A stretch of 57,434 nt of DNA from Haliea sp. (GCA_002862465.1 PKDD01000171.1:1-57434), one strand, 5' to 3'. Positions 27,668 to 37,986 are shown, numbered from the stretch's first letter. Notes: a model not told the origin generated them from the sequence alone. Numbers and translations are program-made.

Positions 27668-28597
27668 TTACAGTTGTGCTTCCAACTCGGGCAGGGCATC
27701 AAATAGATCGGCCACAAGGCCGTAATCCGCCACCTGAAAGATAGGCGCGTCTTCGTCCTTATTGATCGCCACGATAACCTTAGAGTCCTTCATCCCTGCC
27801 AAATGTTGAATGGCACCTGAAATACCAACGGCTACATATAAGTCCGGCGCTACGATTTTGCCGGTCTGGCCAACCTGCATATCATTGGGGACGAACCCTG
27901 CGTCAACCGCTGCGCGCGAGGCACCAATTGCAGCACCCAGTTTGTCTGCAATGCCATCAAGTAACTTGAAGTTCTCACCGTTTTGCATTCCTCTGCCCCC
28001 GGAAATAACAACCGAGGCTGCTGTTAACTCAGGACGCTCGGATACCACCACCTCTTCTCCAATGAATGAAGATATCCCTGCGTCATGGACAACATCCAGT
28101 GATTCTATAACTGCTGAACCCCCTTCGGCAGGCGCACCGTCAAACGCAGTGGTACGCACCGTGATGACCTTCTTGGCATCAGTGCTCTGCACCGTGGCTA
28201 TGACGTTACCCGCATATATCGGCCGCTGGAAGGTGTCGGCGGATTCCACCGAGGTAATATCGGAGATTTGAGCAACATCTAGCAAAGCCGCTACGCGCGG
28301 AAGAAAGTTCTTACAGTTTGCAGTGGCGGGAGCGAGTATGTTGTCATATCCAGCCGCGACCTCGGCGATCAGCAGACTAACGTTCTCCGCGAGTTGATGC
28401 TCATATACTACATTATCGGCAACCAACACCTTGCCAATACCTGGAACAGCCGCAGCCGCCGTGGCAACTGCTCCACAGTTCGCTCCTGCTACTAGAATAT
28501 CAATCTCACCGCCCATAACCTGAGCGGCCGCCACAGCATTAAGGGTAGATACCTTCAGGCCATTGTTGTCGTGTTCTGCAATTACCAAAGTACTCAT
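27668..28597 (-). CDS. etfA: Electron transfer flavoprotein, alpha subunit
   Basis: This 309-residue subunit holds the FAD of ETF, the soluble carrier that accepts electrons from acyl-CoA and other dehydrogenases. The FAD-binding C-terminal domain (about residues 190-309) shows [53 protein letters not shown] and [11 protein letters not shown], all diagnostic. Its start overlaps the end of etfB by four bases, consistent with equimolar translation. It pairs functionally with the divergent ETF-ubiquinone oxidoreductase gene. Confidence 0.97.
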   Translation of the reverse strand: MSTLVIAEHDNNGLKVSTLNAVAAAQVMGGEIDILVAGANCGAVATAAAAVPGIGKVLVADNVVYEHQLAENVSLLIAEVAAGYDNILAPATANCKNFLPRVAALLDVAQISDITSVESADTFQRPIYAGNVIATVQSTDAKKVITVRTTAFDGAPAEGGSAVIESLDVVHDAGISSFIGEEVVVSERPELTAASVVISGGRGMQNGENFKLLDGIADKLGAAIGASRAAVDAGFVPNDMQVGQTGKIVAPDLYVAVGISGAIQHLAGMKDSKVIVAINKDEDAPIFQVADYGLVADLFDALPELEAQL

Positions 28598-29346
28598 GAT
28601 ATTATCTTCGCCTCGTTCTTCAGTTTGTCTACCAACTCTTCTACATCTTTCACAGTGATACCGGCCTTGCGTTCTGCTGGCGCCTCCACTTTTTTCTGAG
28701 TGATATGAGACGTTACCGCAACATCCAGATCAGCAGGGGTGTAGACATCCAATTGCTTCTTCTTAGCCTTCATAATGTTTGGCAACGACGCATACCGCGG
28801 TTCATTCAGACGCAGGTCAGTAGTCACTATTGCGGGCAGCTTAAGGCTGACGGTCTGTAAACCACCATCAATTTCGCGAATGACATTAACCTTATCACCC
28901 TCGACGGCGACCTCAGATGCGAAAGTCCCCTGCCCCATATTCGCCAATGCTCCCAGCATTTGACCCGTCTGATTGTTGTCGCCATCAATGGACTGTTTGC
29001 CCAAAATCACCAGTTGGGGCTGCTCTTTGTCGACGACAGCTTTTAACAGTTTGGCAACAACTAACGGTTCCACTTTGCTCTCAGTTTCGACTTGAATCCC
29101 ACGATCAGCGCCAAGCGCCAAAGCCGTGCGTATTTGCTCCTGACAACTTTTATCGCCGACGGAAACGGCGATTACTTCGGTCGCTGTACCCGCCTCTTTC
29201 AGACGCACTGCCTCTTCGACAGCAATTTCACAAAATGGATTGATAGACATCTTGACGTTATTAAGATCAACATCAGTACCATCAGCTTTGGCGCGTACTT
29301 TGACGTTATAATCAACGACACGCTTAACGGCAACAAGAACCTTCAT
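28594..29346 (-). CDS. etfB: Electron transfer flavoprotein, beta subunit
   Basis: This 250-residue ETF beta subunit carries the AMP site and the docking surface for dehydrogenases. It starts [18 protein letters not shown], and the family signature [21 protein letters not shown] and the loop [18 protein letters not shown] are present. It is the first gene of the leftward etfB-etfA operon. A GGAGA lies just upstream of the ATG. The upstream gap to the divergent ETF-QO gene holds a nested palindrome described separately. Confidence 0.97.
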   Translation of the reverse strand: MKVLVAVKRVVDYNVKVRAKADGTDVDLNNVKMSINPFCEIAVEEAVRLKEAGTATEVIAVSVGDKSCQEQIRTALALGADRGIQVETESKVEPLVVAKLLKAVVDKEQPQLVILGKQSIDGDNNQTGQMLGALANMGQGTFASEVAVEGDKVNVIREIDGGLQTVSLKLPAIVTTDLRLNEPRYASLPNIMKAKKKQLDVYTPADLDVAVTSHITQKKVEAPAERKAGITVKDVEELVDKLKNEAKIIS

Positions 29347-29379
29347 GGATTCTCCATAGATTTTTCAGGTGATTTGGCG

Positions 29380-29409
29380 TGGCTGAGGCGTTAGCTAACT
29401 ATTCAGCCA
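29380..29409. repeat. Nested palindrome upstream of etfB
   Basis: Outer arms TGGCTGA (29380-29386) and TCAGCCA (29403-29409) enclose a perfect 10-base palindrome GTTAGCTAAC (29390-29399). It lies 34 bases upstream of the etfB start codon and could be an operator or a leader hairpin. I do not recognise it as a FadR or PsrA box. Confidence 0.5.
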
Positions 29410-29547
29410 CAATTATCTCGGCGAAGTATGTTGCCCATAAATATGCGCTGGGTCAAGACCCATAAAAGCTTCCGAAGCGCCCAGCGGCGCTCTAGCGCTG
29501 TATTTTGCCTATTCACAGTGTTTATAGTTTCTAATCGTTAAAAATTA

Positions 29548-29553
29548 TATAAT
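29548..29553 (+). promoter_or_regulatory. Consensus -10 box for the ETF-QO gene
   Basis: A perfect TATAAT lies 63 bases before the start codon. The matching -35 position has no good hexamer, so an activator or an AT-rich upstream element may help. Confidence 0.4.
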
Positions 29554-29615
29554 TAGACCATTTCAGGGATCAGGCCAAGATCCCGACCCCAGAGCGATAA
29601 AGAGAGGATGACGCA

Positions 29616-31268
29616 GTGGAACGTGAATCTATGGAGTTCGATGTTGTAATCGTAGGCGCCGGGCCCTCAGGCTTATCCGCAGCCTGTCGAATTATGCAGT
29701 TGGCAAAAGCTAAGGACCTAGAAATAACCGTTTGCGTAGTGGAAAAAGGCTCAGAGGTCGGTGCTCATATACTGTCAGGAGCTGTTCTCGAACCGCACGC
29801 TCTAGATGAACTCTTCCCCAACTGGAAAGAATTGAGCGCGCCAGTGAAAACTAAGGTGAAAGGTGACAGATTTTTCTTTTATCTCAATCAAAACAGTGCC
29901 ATCAAGCTGCCAAACTTTATGATTCCTAAGCCAACCCATAACGACGGCAATTACATTGTCTCTATGGGGAACGTATGTCGCTGGCTTGCTGAGCAGGCTG
30001 AAGGCCTTGGCGTAGAAATCTATCCCGGGTTTGCGGCAGCCGAGGTCCTCTACCACGAGGACGGTCGGGTCAAAGGTATCGCAACAGGAGACATGGGTAT
30101 AAGCGCCACTGGCGAGCATAAAGACGGCTATATGCCAGGCATGGAACTACATGCAAAATATACCTTGTTCGCCGAGGGTTCCCGCGGACATCTCGGCAAG
30201 GAATTGATCAAGATATTTTCATTAGATGATGGCAAGAACCCTCAGCACTATGGCATCGGCATCAAGGAAATCTGGGAAATTCCTCCTGAGAATCATGAGG
30301 AAGGACTCGTCATTCATGGTCTCGGATGGCCACTCAGTGAGAGTAACTCGAGCGGGGGAGCGTTCATGTACCACGCCGAAAACAACCAACTATATATAGG
30401 CCTAATTGCTGACCTGAACTATAGTAATCCGCATATGAGCCCTTTTGAGGAGTTCCAGCGCTGGAAGCATCATGCTGAAACTGTGAAATATCTTCGGGGT
30501 GGCACGAGGCTTGTCTATGGCGCTCGCGCGATCACTAAGGGTGGATTTAACTCGTTACCCAAAATGCACTTCCCTGGCGGATTACTCATAGGGTGCGATG
30601 CGGGCACATTGAACAGCGTGAAAATCAAAGGTAACCATACTGCGATGAAGAGCGGCATGCTCGCTGCGGAGACTGTTTTTGAGGCACTGTGCGAAGGAGA
30701 TTCGGCTCCCGCAGACTTACAAACATATGGGCAAAAAATAGCTTCTTCTTGGTTACATGAAGAACTCTACACCACACGCAATTTTTCTGGGTTCATGCAC
30801 AAATTCGGTATTCTAGCCGGTTCTGCGTTGGTATGGATTGACCAAAATATCTTCGGCGGCAAACTGCCCTTCACCCTTAATGATTCTAGGCCAGATTATG
30901 CGACACTAAAACCTGCGGCAGAGTGTAAAAAAATTGTGTATCCGAAACCGGATAACGCAATCAGTTTCGATCGCCTGTCGTCTGTTTTCTTATCCAATAC
31001 TAATCATGAAGAGGATCAACCCTGCCACCTCACGCTCATTGACCCGAGCGTACCTATTGCAAAAAATTTGCCTATTTTTGATGAGCCGGCGCAGCGCTAT
31101 TGTCCGGCAGGAGTCTATGAGATCGTCGAGAACGATGCAGGTCAGCGCTTCCAAATTAACGCGCAAAACTGCGTGCATTGCAAAACCTGCGATATAAAAG
31201 ACCCATCTCAAAACATTGTCTGGGTAACACCAGAGGGCTTCGGCGGTCCCAATTACCCCAATATGTGA
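29616..31268 (+). CDS. Electron transfer flavoprotein-ubiquinone oxidoreductase (ETF-QO)
   Basis: This 550-residue membrane-associated flavoprotein passes electrons from ETF to ubiquinone. The FAD dinucleotide motif VVIVGAGPSGLSAA is at residues 9-22. The C-terminal iron-sulfur domain has a cysteine in YCPAGVYE and a CxxCxxC in CVHCKTCDIKDPSQ, binding one 4Fe-4S cluster. The mid-region segments GCDAGTLNSVKIKGNHTAMKS and ITKGGFNSLPK are typical of the quinone-binding domain. I use the GTG at 29616, 8 bases after AGAGAGG; an ATG at 29631 is the alternative. It is divergent from etfB-etfA, its electron donors. Confidence 0.96.
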   Translation: MERESMEFDVVIVGAGPSGLSAACRIMQLAKAKDLEITVCVVEKGSEVGAHILSGAVLEPHALDELFPNWKELSAPVKTKVKGDRFFFYLNQNSAIKLPNFMIPKPTHNDGNYIVSMGNVCRWLAEQAEGLGVEIYPGFAAAEVLYHEDGRVKGIATGDMGISATGEHKDGYMPGMELHAKYTLFAEGSRGHLGKELIKIFSLDDGKNPQHYGIGIKEIWEIPPENHEEGLVIHGLGWPLSESNSSGGAFMYHAENNQLYIGLIADLNYSNPHMSPFEEFQRWKHHAETVKYLRGGTRLVYGARAITKGGFNSLPKMHFPGGLLIGCDAGTLNSVKIKGNHTAMKSGMLAAETVFEALCEGDSAPADLQTYGQKIASSWLHEELYTTRNFSGFMHKFGILAGSALVWIDQNIFGGKLPFTLNDSRPDYATLKPAAECKKIVYPKPDNAISFDRLSSVFLSNTNHEEDQPCHLTLIDPSVPIAKNLPIFDEPAQRYCPAGVYEIVENDAGQRFQINAQNCVHCKTCDIKDPSQNIVWVTPEGFGGPNYPNM

Positions 31269-31309
31269 TGATCATCAATGCGCAGCATGTCTGTTGACCC
31301 TCTAATCGC

Positions 31310-31849
31310 CTAATCGCCCTCGAGGTTAAAGCTATAAGCGCCAGAGGTTATCATCACATGACCGTTGACTGTGGTCGCCATTCCCACAAGCCTGTACCAG
31401 GCAGAGCGCGCAGATAAAGCTGTCAGGCCGTGGGCAAGCTTCATCGCCGCGATATCGCCGACGGCGGCATCAAGAAACAGCGGGAAATCTTCACCCGCTA
31501 TCACTCCCCTTGCCGTATTTAAAGTCGCCTCAAGATACTGCACGCCATCTACCACCTGAAAATTGAAATCGACTATGAGCAGAGGGTGCCGTTCAACCTC
31601 GATACGCCACTTCTCTTCAGGGGTTACAAGGTAATATTCTTCGTCTGCCTCACGCCTGAGAATACTCGCGAACAGATTCACAAGCGATTGACGCTCGATT
31701 TTTGAGCCCTCATGGTACCAGTGCCCGCTTGCATCAATGCGAATCGGAATATCACCACTTAAGCGCGGATTCCACAGGTGCAATGGTGGTGACTCATAAT
31801 CCCTTCCGGATTTAACCCGAGTCTCCAGAGATTCAAGTGGAGTTTTCAT
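31310..31849 (-). CDS. DUF1285 family protein
   Basis: This 179-residue protein belongs to the DUF1285 family. Visible landmarks are PPLHLWNPRLSGDIPIRID, the GHWYHEGSKIERQSLVNLFASILRREADEEYYLVTP block (positions about 45-80) and a C-terminal SGAYSFNLE. The fold of the family has been solved in structural genomics work, but no function is assigned as far as I know. The frame is open further upstream, overlapping serA; the ATG at 31849 avoids the overlap and aligns with the family start. It is just downstream of serA (17-base gap), so probably one operon. Confidence 0.85.
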   Translation of the reverse strand: MKTPLESLETRVKSGRDYESPPLHLWNPRLSGDIPIRIDASGHWYHEGSKIERQSLVNLFASILRREADEEYYLVTPEEKWRIEVERHPLLIVDFNFQVVDGVQYLEATLNTARGVIAGEDFPLFLDAAVGDIAAMKLAHGLTALSARSAWYRLVGMATTVNGHVMITSGAYSFNLEGD

Positions 31850-31866
31850 TTTGTGACCTAAGGCGT

Positions 31867-33066
31867 CTAATAATCTATGGGACTGGAGTCGTCCCCGATC
31901 AGACGGGCGTTGATAACGCCATCTAATGCCCACATTTTTTCTAATACGGGGGGCTCAGGCCGCGTGTCAATATCAATCAAGTTATATGCTAACTCATCGC
32001 GACTTTTATTTAGCATATCGATGACGTTAATGTTTTCGTCGGCCAAAATAGAGAGAACATTACCAAGAACCTTGGGAATATTTTCGTTGGTCAGCGATAA
32101 GCGACAACCACCCACACGCTCCAACTGCAAAGTCGGAAAATTGACTGAATTTCGTACGTTGCCGTTCTCAAGAAAATCGCGCAATTGATCAGCGGCCATG
32201 ATGGCGCAGTTTTCTTCGGCCTCATCTGTGCTTGCTCCAATATGTGGCATTAGAATCACATCGTCGCGCGGAATCAGGGCTGGCGTAGGAAAATCAGCGA
32301 TGTATTTACGCAACGGCCCAGCTTCAAGAGATCGTAATAATGCCGTTTGGTCTACGATCTCTTGGCGTGCAAAGTTAAGCAAACAAGCTCCGGGCTGCAT
32401 CACACCTAATAATTCTGCATTGACTAATCCTCGAGTTGACTCCAGGACAGGCAAATGCAAACTAATGTAGTCGCACCGCGCGAACAATGCGGAAAGGGTG
32501 TCGGCCTTGAGAACTTGGCTGGACAGTCGCCACGCGGCTTCCACAGACAATGCTGGATCAAAACCGATAACCTTCATGCCCAAGGTTAACCCCATCTCCG
32601 CGACCAAGGATCCAATAGCGCCAAGACCTACAACTCCGAGTGTCTTTCCGACCAATTCGCTTCCTTTAAACGTCTTTTTATGGCCTTCAAGCACTCGATT
32701 CAGTTCGCCCTCATCATTCATACTCTGCAGTGTGCGAACATACTCAATGCCGTCGATAACACCCCGTGAACCAAGCAACAGGCCTGTAGCCACCAATTCT
32801 TTAACGGCGTTAGCATTCGCTCCGGGAGAATTAAATACGGGAATACCGCGGGCGGTGCAGGCAGCTACCGGAATATTATTCACACCAGCACCCGCGCGCG
32901 CTATAGCAAGGACAGACTCAGCAATATCCTGCTCTTGAAGCTTGTGGCTCCGCAGTAGTATTGCATCCGGGTGCGTAAACTCAGTTGCAACTTCATAACA
33001 GTCGCGAGGAAGCCGCTCCAGCCCCCTCAGCGACATCTGGTTTAGGGTCAATATCTTATTCAGCAT
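31867..33066 (-). CDS. serA: D-3-phosphoglycerate dehydrogenase
   Basis: This 399-residue enzyme oxidises 3-phosphoglycerate to 3-phosphohydroxypyruvate, the first step of serine synthesis. The NAD site GVVGLGAIGSLVAEMG lies at about residues 145-160, the catalytic histidine region is LMPHIGASTDEAEENCA, and an ACT regulatory domain occupies the C-terminal 75 residues (LTNENIPKVLGNVLSILADE), where serine usually binds. This is the short ACT-only class. GAGG lies 5 bases before the ATG. The following DUF1285 gene is probably in the same transcript. Confidence 0.93.
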   Translation of the reverse strand: MLNKILTLNQMSLRGLERLPRDCYEVATEFTHPDAILLRSHKLQEQDIAESVLAIARAGAGVNNIPVAACTARGIPVFNSPGANANAVKELVATGLLLGSRGVIDGIEYVRTLQSMNDEGELNRVLEGHKKTFKGSELVGKTLGVVGLGAIGSLVAEMGLTLGMKVIGFDPALSVEAAWRLSSQVLKADTLSALFARCDYISLHLPVLESTRGLVNAELLGVMQPGACLLNFARQEIVDQTALLRSLEAGPLRKYIADFPTPALIPRDDVILMPHIGASTDEAEENCAIMAADQLRDFLENGNVRNSVNFPTLQLERVGGCRLSLTNENIPKVLGNVLSILADENINVIDMLNKSRDELAYNLIDIDTRPEPPVLEKMWALDGVINARLIGDDSSPIDY

Positions 33067-33086
33067 GTTTTCCTCAGGTGGAATAA

Positions 33087-34958
33087 TTACAGTATCGAAA
33101 TTTTAGCGCGTTCGCGTAATCCACGCTGATACTCGCTATCGATTAAGCGTCCTGCTTCAGTTGCCAGAAGTTGCTGAAACTGCGCTTGCTCTTGAGTTGA
33201 CAAGGATTTAAACACACCAGCACTTACGCCCAACAATTCAATAACAACTGCATCGCCGTTAGGCATTGAGATAAAGTCAGTGGACACGGCACCCTCAGTC
33301 GGCACCGGCAACTGGAAAGTCCGGCCGAGAACTGCAGGTGGCAGCATCGTGTTGCGCCGCTCCACCCCCAGTTCTACCTCAAAGTCATAGTCGTTTGCGT
33401 CGGCGAATTGTTCGGCGGCAAGACCGTTTCGTAGCGCCTGCAGCGCGCTAGTGGCCTCAGACAGAACGGCTGCTTGCGCTTTCTCTTCCAACAATGCAGC
33501 CACTACCTGCTGACGCACTAACGGCAACGTTTTTATTTCTGACTCGTTATGCTGACGAACATTCAACACGACAAAGCTATTCCCAGCCAGTTCAATAACG
33601 TCACTGTTGTTTCCTGCCAACAAAACGTCCTCAGAAAAGGCTGCGGCCACCAGCGAAGGATTAGAGAACAACCCTTCGGCTTCTGAACGCGTGACCGCAT
33701 CTGCTTGCTTCACCACTAGGTCGAGATCCGCTGCAGGACTGCGCAAATTTTCTGCATTAAATGACGCATCCCTTAGAGACTCCACTGTAAGCAACAACAT
33801 TTCTCTTGCGTCGCCCTCCTGAATAGAGTTTTCCAATGATGCACGCATGTCTTCAAGACTGGGCGCTGCTGCCTGCTCACGTTCTGTGACCAGAATCAGA
33901 TGCGTACCTGCGGATGTTTCTAAGGGCGCCGACACAACGCCAGGCTCTAACTGCGCAATAACAACCTCCATCTCTTCGGGGAAGGCATCGCCACTGGTAT
34001 AGCCTAGATCGCCCCCTTTATCTACCGACCCAATGTCGTCCGAGAGTTCACTAGCGACATCAGAAAAATTAACGCCGGCAGCGAGTTTCTCCTGCGCGAC
34101 TGAAACACGTTCTTGAATCTCAGTATCACCGTCAGTTTCAAAAAGAATATGGGATACACGACTTTGAGATTGATACTGAAGCTGCTCCTTCGCCTGCTCA
34201 TATGCTTCGAGAATCTCCGACTCGCTAACTGATTGACGATAGTCGTCCATCGTCAGCTCGAGATAATCGATATCTACCGACTCTTGCGTACGAAACTCCT
34301 CTTGGTGGTCAGCATAATATGAATCAACTTCAGCGTCGGTAGGGGGCGATATCGACGTAAATCTCTCGAGGGGTATGGTGAAAAAACGCAAATCACGCTG
34401 CTCCATCATGAACTCAGAGTTCAATGCTAGCTCTGAAGACGTGACGAATTCACTGCCGGCAATTCCACTGCGCAACTGGGACAGAAGCATGTCTTCACTC
34501 AGCGTCTGCTTAAAATAGCTAGGAGTATAGCCGGCACTAGAGAGTACACTTTTGTAGACAGCCGCCGAGAATTGCCCATCGATCTGAAATTGCTCCATTC
34601 CGGCAACAGTGGCGCCAATGTCGTTTTCTGATATGACGAGCTTCAAGGCCAGCGCTGCTTGCATCAACAATGCGCGGGTGATAAGTGACTCGAGGGCTTG
34701 AGGCGCAAGCCGCTCATCGTCAAGCATTGCTGGGTCGAACTGATCACCCATCATAGAAATCAGACGTCGCTTTTGGGCATCCAAAGCTTGCTGTAATTGC
34801 TGTGGATAGATCAGCTCTCCGTTGACGTCGGCAATTTCATTATCCCCGCCACTAACTAAAATTGACTGGATACCAAAAAACGCAAACGAAATCACTATAA
34901 GGCCGATAATAATCTTAGCGGCTGCGCCCTGTGTATGCTGACGTATGTCCTGAAGCAT
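33087..34958 (-). CDS. ppiD: Periplasmic folding chaperone PpiD (SurA/parvulin family)
   Basis: The 623-residue product has one N-terminal membrane anchor (about residues 14-35, AKIIIGLIVISFAFFGIQSIL), a SurA-like N-terminal chaperone region, and a parvulin domain at about 255-360 (RVSHILFETD to GTHLILVTERE). PpiD helps proteins leaving the Sec translocon to fold in the periplasm. The position next to hupB and lon is its conserved location. I start at the ATG at 34958 because the 12 upstream residues only lengthen the cytoplasmic tail; the ribosome site is weak either way. In many species the parvulin domain is inactive, and I cannot judge activity here. Confidence 0.92.
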   Translation of the reverse strand: MLQDIRQHTQGAAAKIIIGLIVISFAFFGIQSILVSGGDNEIADVNGELIYPQQLQQALDAQKRRLISMMGDQFDPAMLDDERLAPQALESLITRALLMQAALALKLVISENDIGATVAGMEQFQIDGQFSAAVYKSVLSSAGYTPSYFKQTLSEDMLLSQLRSGIAGSEFVTSSELALNSEFMMEQRDLRFFTIPLERFTSISPPTDAEVDSYYADHQEEFRTQESVDIDYLELTMDDYRQSVSESEILEAYEQAKEQLQYQSQSRVSHILFETDGDTEIQERVSVAQEKLAAGVNFSDVASELSDDIGSVDKGGDLGYTSGDAFPEEMEVVIAQLEPGVVSAPLETSAGTHLILVTEREQAAAPSLEDMRASLENSIQEGDAREMLLLTVESLRDASFNAENLRSPAADLDLVVKQADAVTRSEAEGLFSNPSLVAAAFSEDVLLAGNNSDVIELAGNSFVVLNVRQHNESEIKTLPLVRQQVVAALLEEKAQAAVLSEATSALQALRNGLAAEQFADANDYDFEVELGVERRNTMLPPAVLGRTFQLPVPTEGAVSTDFISMPNGDAVVIELLGVSAGVFKSLSTQEQAQFQQLLATEAGRLIDSEYQRGLRERAKISIL

Positions 34959-34982
34959 GAATAATACTCGCAAAAAATAAAC

Positions 34983-35008
34983 AAAAAAGCGCACGTGAGC
35001 GTGCGCCT
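34983..35008 (-). terminator. Rho-independent terminator after hupB
   Basis: Read leftward, arms GCGCACG and CGTGCGC (34989-35006) with a CTCA loop are followed by six T. It ends the abundant hupB message before ppiD. Confidence 0.88.
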
Positions 35009-35089
35009 TTCGTTAAATTTTATGCCGCTACCCTCGCGGCACTGGATGAAGTCGCAAACAGTTACAACGCTTGCGGCAACCTGTCCTGC

Positions 35090-35368
35090 CTACTTACCGT
35101 TTACAGCATCCTTCAATGCTTTCCCCGCTTTAAAGCTGGCCACTTTAGATGCCGCAATTTGAATTGTGGCCCCCGTTTGAGGATTGCGGCCACTGCGCGC
35201 ATTGCGATGCTTAACAATAAAAGTGCCAAAGCCCACGAGAGCAACTTGCTCTTCATTTTTAAGCTCATTAGTAATGCTATCCAGCACTGCGTCCAGTGCA
35301 CGACCAGCAGAAGCTTTTGGTAGATCAGCTGCCGCCGCGATTGCGTCAATCAGTTCAGTTTTATTCAC
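35090..35368 (-). CDS. hupB: DNA-binding protein HU, beta type
   Basis: This 92-residue HU-family histone-like protein bends and compacts DNA. Family features include the start [28 protein letters not shown], and the DNA-intercalating arm region [14 protein letters not shown] with the conserved proline. It uses a GTG start at 35368 with AAGGGGA five bases upstream. Genomic position after lon is the typical hupB location. It has a separate promoter upstream of a roughly 155-base leader containing the hairpin GTTAC-CCCTAA-GTAAC (35406-35421), and a strong terminator downstream. Confidence 0.96.
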   Translation of the reverse strand: MNKTELIDAIAAAADLPKASAGRALDAVLDSITNELKNEEQVALVGFGTFIVKHRNARSGRNPQTGATIQIAASKVASFKAGKALKDAVNGK

Positions 35369-35531
35369 GATTATCCCCTTGAGTGTTAAAGCCGAGAAGC
35401 TATATGTTACCCCTAAGTAACATGGAGTGCAGCCTTTATGATAAAGCTGTTCTTGTCATTTCCCCATTAGAGGTTTGAGCAGCTCGGCACTCTGAGAAAA
35501 ACAAGAAATACCGTGCAACTCTACGTAAGAC

Positions 35532-35559
35532 TCTATACTACAGCAGGAATGCTGGTCAA
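35532..35559 (-). promoter_or_regulatory. Candidate sigma-70 promoter for hupB
   Basis: Read leftward, TTGACC (35554-35559) and TATAGA (35532-35537) are 16 bases apart, just after the lon stop codon. This gives hupB independent expression. Confidence 0.5.
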
Positions 35560-35574
35560 TAATCTTCGGGCTTG

Positions 35575-37986
35575 TTAGTGCGTATTAATGCGATTATTGT
35601 CGTCATTATCGTTATTAGATGATGCGCCGACCGAGTTTGCCAAAAACTCTTCATCACTGAGGGGATCAGGCATCGACTCTAATGCCAGTGCGAGCACCTC
35701 ATCAATCCACTTCACGGGCCGAATATCGAGGTCCTCTTTAATGTTATCCGGCACTTCCTTTAGATCCCGCTCATTTTCTTTGGGGATAATGACCGTTTTG
35801 ATACCCCCGCGTCGCGCGGCTAACAGCTTCTCTTTCAAACCACCAATAGGCAGAACTTCACCTCGCAGGGTAATTTCACCCGTCATTGCTACATCTGATC
35901 TGACAGCAATACTGGTTAGAACTGATACCAACGCAGTGCACATTGCGATGCCTGCACTAGGGCCATCTTTTGGAGTAGCGCCTTCAGGGACATGGATATG
36001 TACATCGTGGTTTTCATGGTAATTTGCCGGTATACCTAGCATTTGCGAGCGACTGCGAACCACCGTGGTCGCTGCTTGAATAGATTCCTGCATTACATCG
36101 CCCAGAGAACCGGTCTGCATGTGACGTCCTTTCCCTTTAATGGCGACTGCTTCAATGGTGAGCAACTCGCCACCGACAGAGGTCCAAGCCAATCCTGTTA
36201 CCTGACCAATTTTGCTAGTCCCTTCCGCAATGCCATAGTTGCATTTGCGCACACCAAGCAAATCAGGCAACATTTCTGCTGTTATCGTGGTGCCTATAAC
36301 CGCCTCACCCAAAGCGAATGCCTTAACCATTTTACGGCAAACCTTAGCAATTTCTCGCTCCAATGCTCTGACACCGGCTTCCCGGGTATAATAACGGATG
36401 ATGTCTACAATAAGATCCTCTGCGATGACCACCTCATCTTTTTTCAACCCATTGAGCTTGATTTGCTTAGGAATAAGGTACCGCGTGGCGATATTGAACT
36501 TTTCATCCTCAGTGTAGCCCGGTATTCGTATAACCTCCATCCGGTCAAGGAGTGGCGCGGGAATATTCATCGTATTTGATGTACACACGAACATGACATC
36601 GGATAAATCATAATCTACTTCCAGATAGTGATCGTTAAATGCATGATTTTGCTCTGGGTCGAGTACTTCTAACATTGCCGAGGCAGGGTCGCCGCGATTA
36701 TCCATTCCCATCTTGTCTATTTCATCAAGCAGAAACAGTGGGTTTTTGACCCCCGCCTTCGACATTTTCTGCAACAACTTGCCAGGCATCGAACCTATAT
36801 AGGTACGTCGGTGACCCCGGATCTCAGCCTCATCGCGCACGCCTCCGAGCGCCATACGCACAAATTTTCTATTCGTCGCACGCGCTATAGACTCACCTAG
36901 AGATGTCTTCCCTACTCCTGGCGGTCCTACCAGACACAGGACCGGGCCTTTCACTTTGCGCACACGTTTTTGAACCGCTAGATATTCCAAAATACGGTCC
37001 TTGACCTCTTCGAGGCCATAGTGATCTTCATTCAGGATAGCCGACGCCCGCTTTAGATCATGCTTTACTTTGCTGCGCTTAGACCACGGGACGCTAACCA
37101 TCCAGTCGATATAGCTACGCACTACGGATGCCTCTGCAGACATTGGCGACATCATTTTTAGCTTGCCCAACTCTGCCTGCGCCTTATCCTTTGCTTCAGA
37201 GGGCATTTTGGCTTGCTCAATTCTAGTCTCTAGAGCATCTAGCTCATTAGGCGCTTCATCCATATCGCCGAGTTCTTTTTGAATGGCCTTCATCTGCTCG
37301 TTCAGGTAGTACTCGCGCTGACTTTTTTCCATCTGCTTTTTGACGCGACCTCGAACACGCTTTTCAACCTGAAACAGATCGACTTCAGCATCCATTAAGC
37401 CGACCAAATGTTCTAGCCTTGCGGCGACGCCCGAAATTTCGAGGATGTGCTGCTTCTCTTCGAGAGTAACACCTATATGTGCCGCTATGGTGTCAGCTAA
37501 ACGGCCTGGTTCGTCAATGCCGGTAAGCGACGTCAACACTTCCGCTGGAACTTTTTTACTGAAATTAATGTACTTTTCGAACTCGCTGGTTGTGGACTGC
37601 AATAAAGCCTCTGCCTGGCTTTCGGGAATATCCTCACTGATAATTTCCCTTATCCCAGCCACAGCAAACGCTCCTTCGTCATCGACATGATCCACAGCAG
37701 CACGATAACTTCCCTCTACTAACACCTTAATCGTGCCATCTGGAAGTTTCAGCAATTGGAGGATATTCGAGACTGTTCCAACCTGATAAAGACTGTCGGC
37801 AGTTGGACTGTCATCTGCCGCATCGCGCTGTGCTACCAGCATCACCTGCTTATCGTTGGCCATAGCATCTTCCAGAGCATTGATAGAGCGCTCTCGTCCT
37901 ACGAACAGCGGCAGCACCATGTGCGGAAAAACAACCACGTCTCGCAATGGCAAGAGCGGCAGCGCAGTAACAGTAGAAGAGTCCAT
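35575..37986 (-). CDS. lon: ATP-dependent protease Lon
   Basis: This 803-residue AAA+ serine protease degrades misfolded and regulatory proteins. The N-terminal substrate domain is at about residues 8-200, a coiled region follows, Walker A is GPPGVGKTS, and Walker B is FLLDEIDK. The protease domain has S677 in KDGPSAGIAM and the catalytic lysine in KEKLLAARRGG. The C-terminus ends with an Asn/Asp-rich tail (SSNNDNDDNN) beyond the usual end. Directly upstream is a close match to a heat-shock promoter. The ribosome site GAGG lies inside a small inverted repeat. Confidence 0.97.
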   Translation of the reverse strand: MDSSTVTALPLLPLRDVVVFPHMVLPLFVGRERSINALEDAMANDKQVMLVAQRDAADDSPTADSLYQVGTVSNILQLLKLPDGTIKVLVEGSYRAAVDHVDDEGAFAVAGIREIISEDIPESQAEALLQSTTSEFEKYINFSKKVPAEVLTSLTGIDEPGRLADTIAAHIGVTLEEKQHILEISGVAARLEHLVGLMDAEVDLFQVEKRVRGRVKKQMEKSQREYYLNEQMKAIQKELGDMDEAPNELDALETRIEQAKMPSEAKDKAQAELGKLKMMSPMSAEASVVRSYIDWMVSVPWSKRSKVKHDLKRASAILNEDHYGLEEVKDRILEYLAVQKRVRKVKGPVLCLVGPPGVGKTSLGESIARATNRKFVRMALGGVRDEAEIRGHRRTYIGSMPGKLLQKMSKAGVKNPLFLLDEIDKMGMDNRGDPASAMLEVLDPEQNHAFNDHYLEVDYDLSDVMFVCTSNTMNIPAPLLDRMEVIRIPGYTEDEKFNIATRYLIPKQIKLNGLKKDEVVIAEDLIVDIIRYYTREAGVRALEREIAKVCRKMVKAFALGEAVIGTTITAEMLPDLLGVRKCNYGIAEGTSKIGQVTGLAWTSVGGELLTIEAVAIKGKGRHMQTGSLGDVMQESIQAATTVVRSRSQMLGIPANYHENHDVHIHVPEGATPKDGPSAGIAMCTALVSVLTSIAVRSDVAMTGEITLRGEVLPIGGLKEKLLAARRGGIKTVIIPKENERDLKEVPDNIKEDLDIRPVKWIDEVLALALESMPDPLSDEEFLANSVGASSNNDNDDNNRINTH

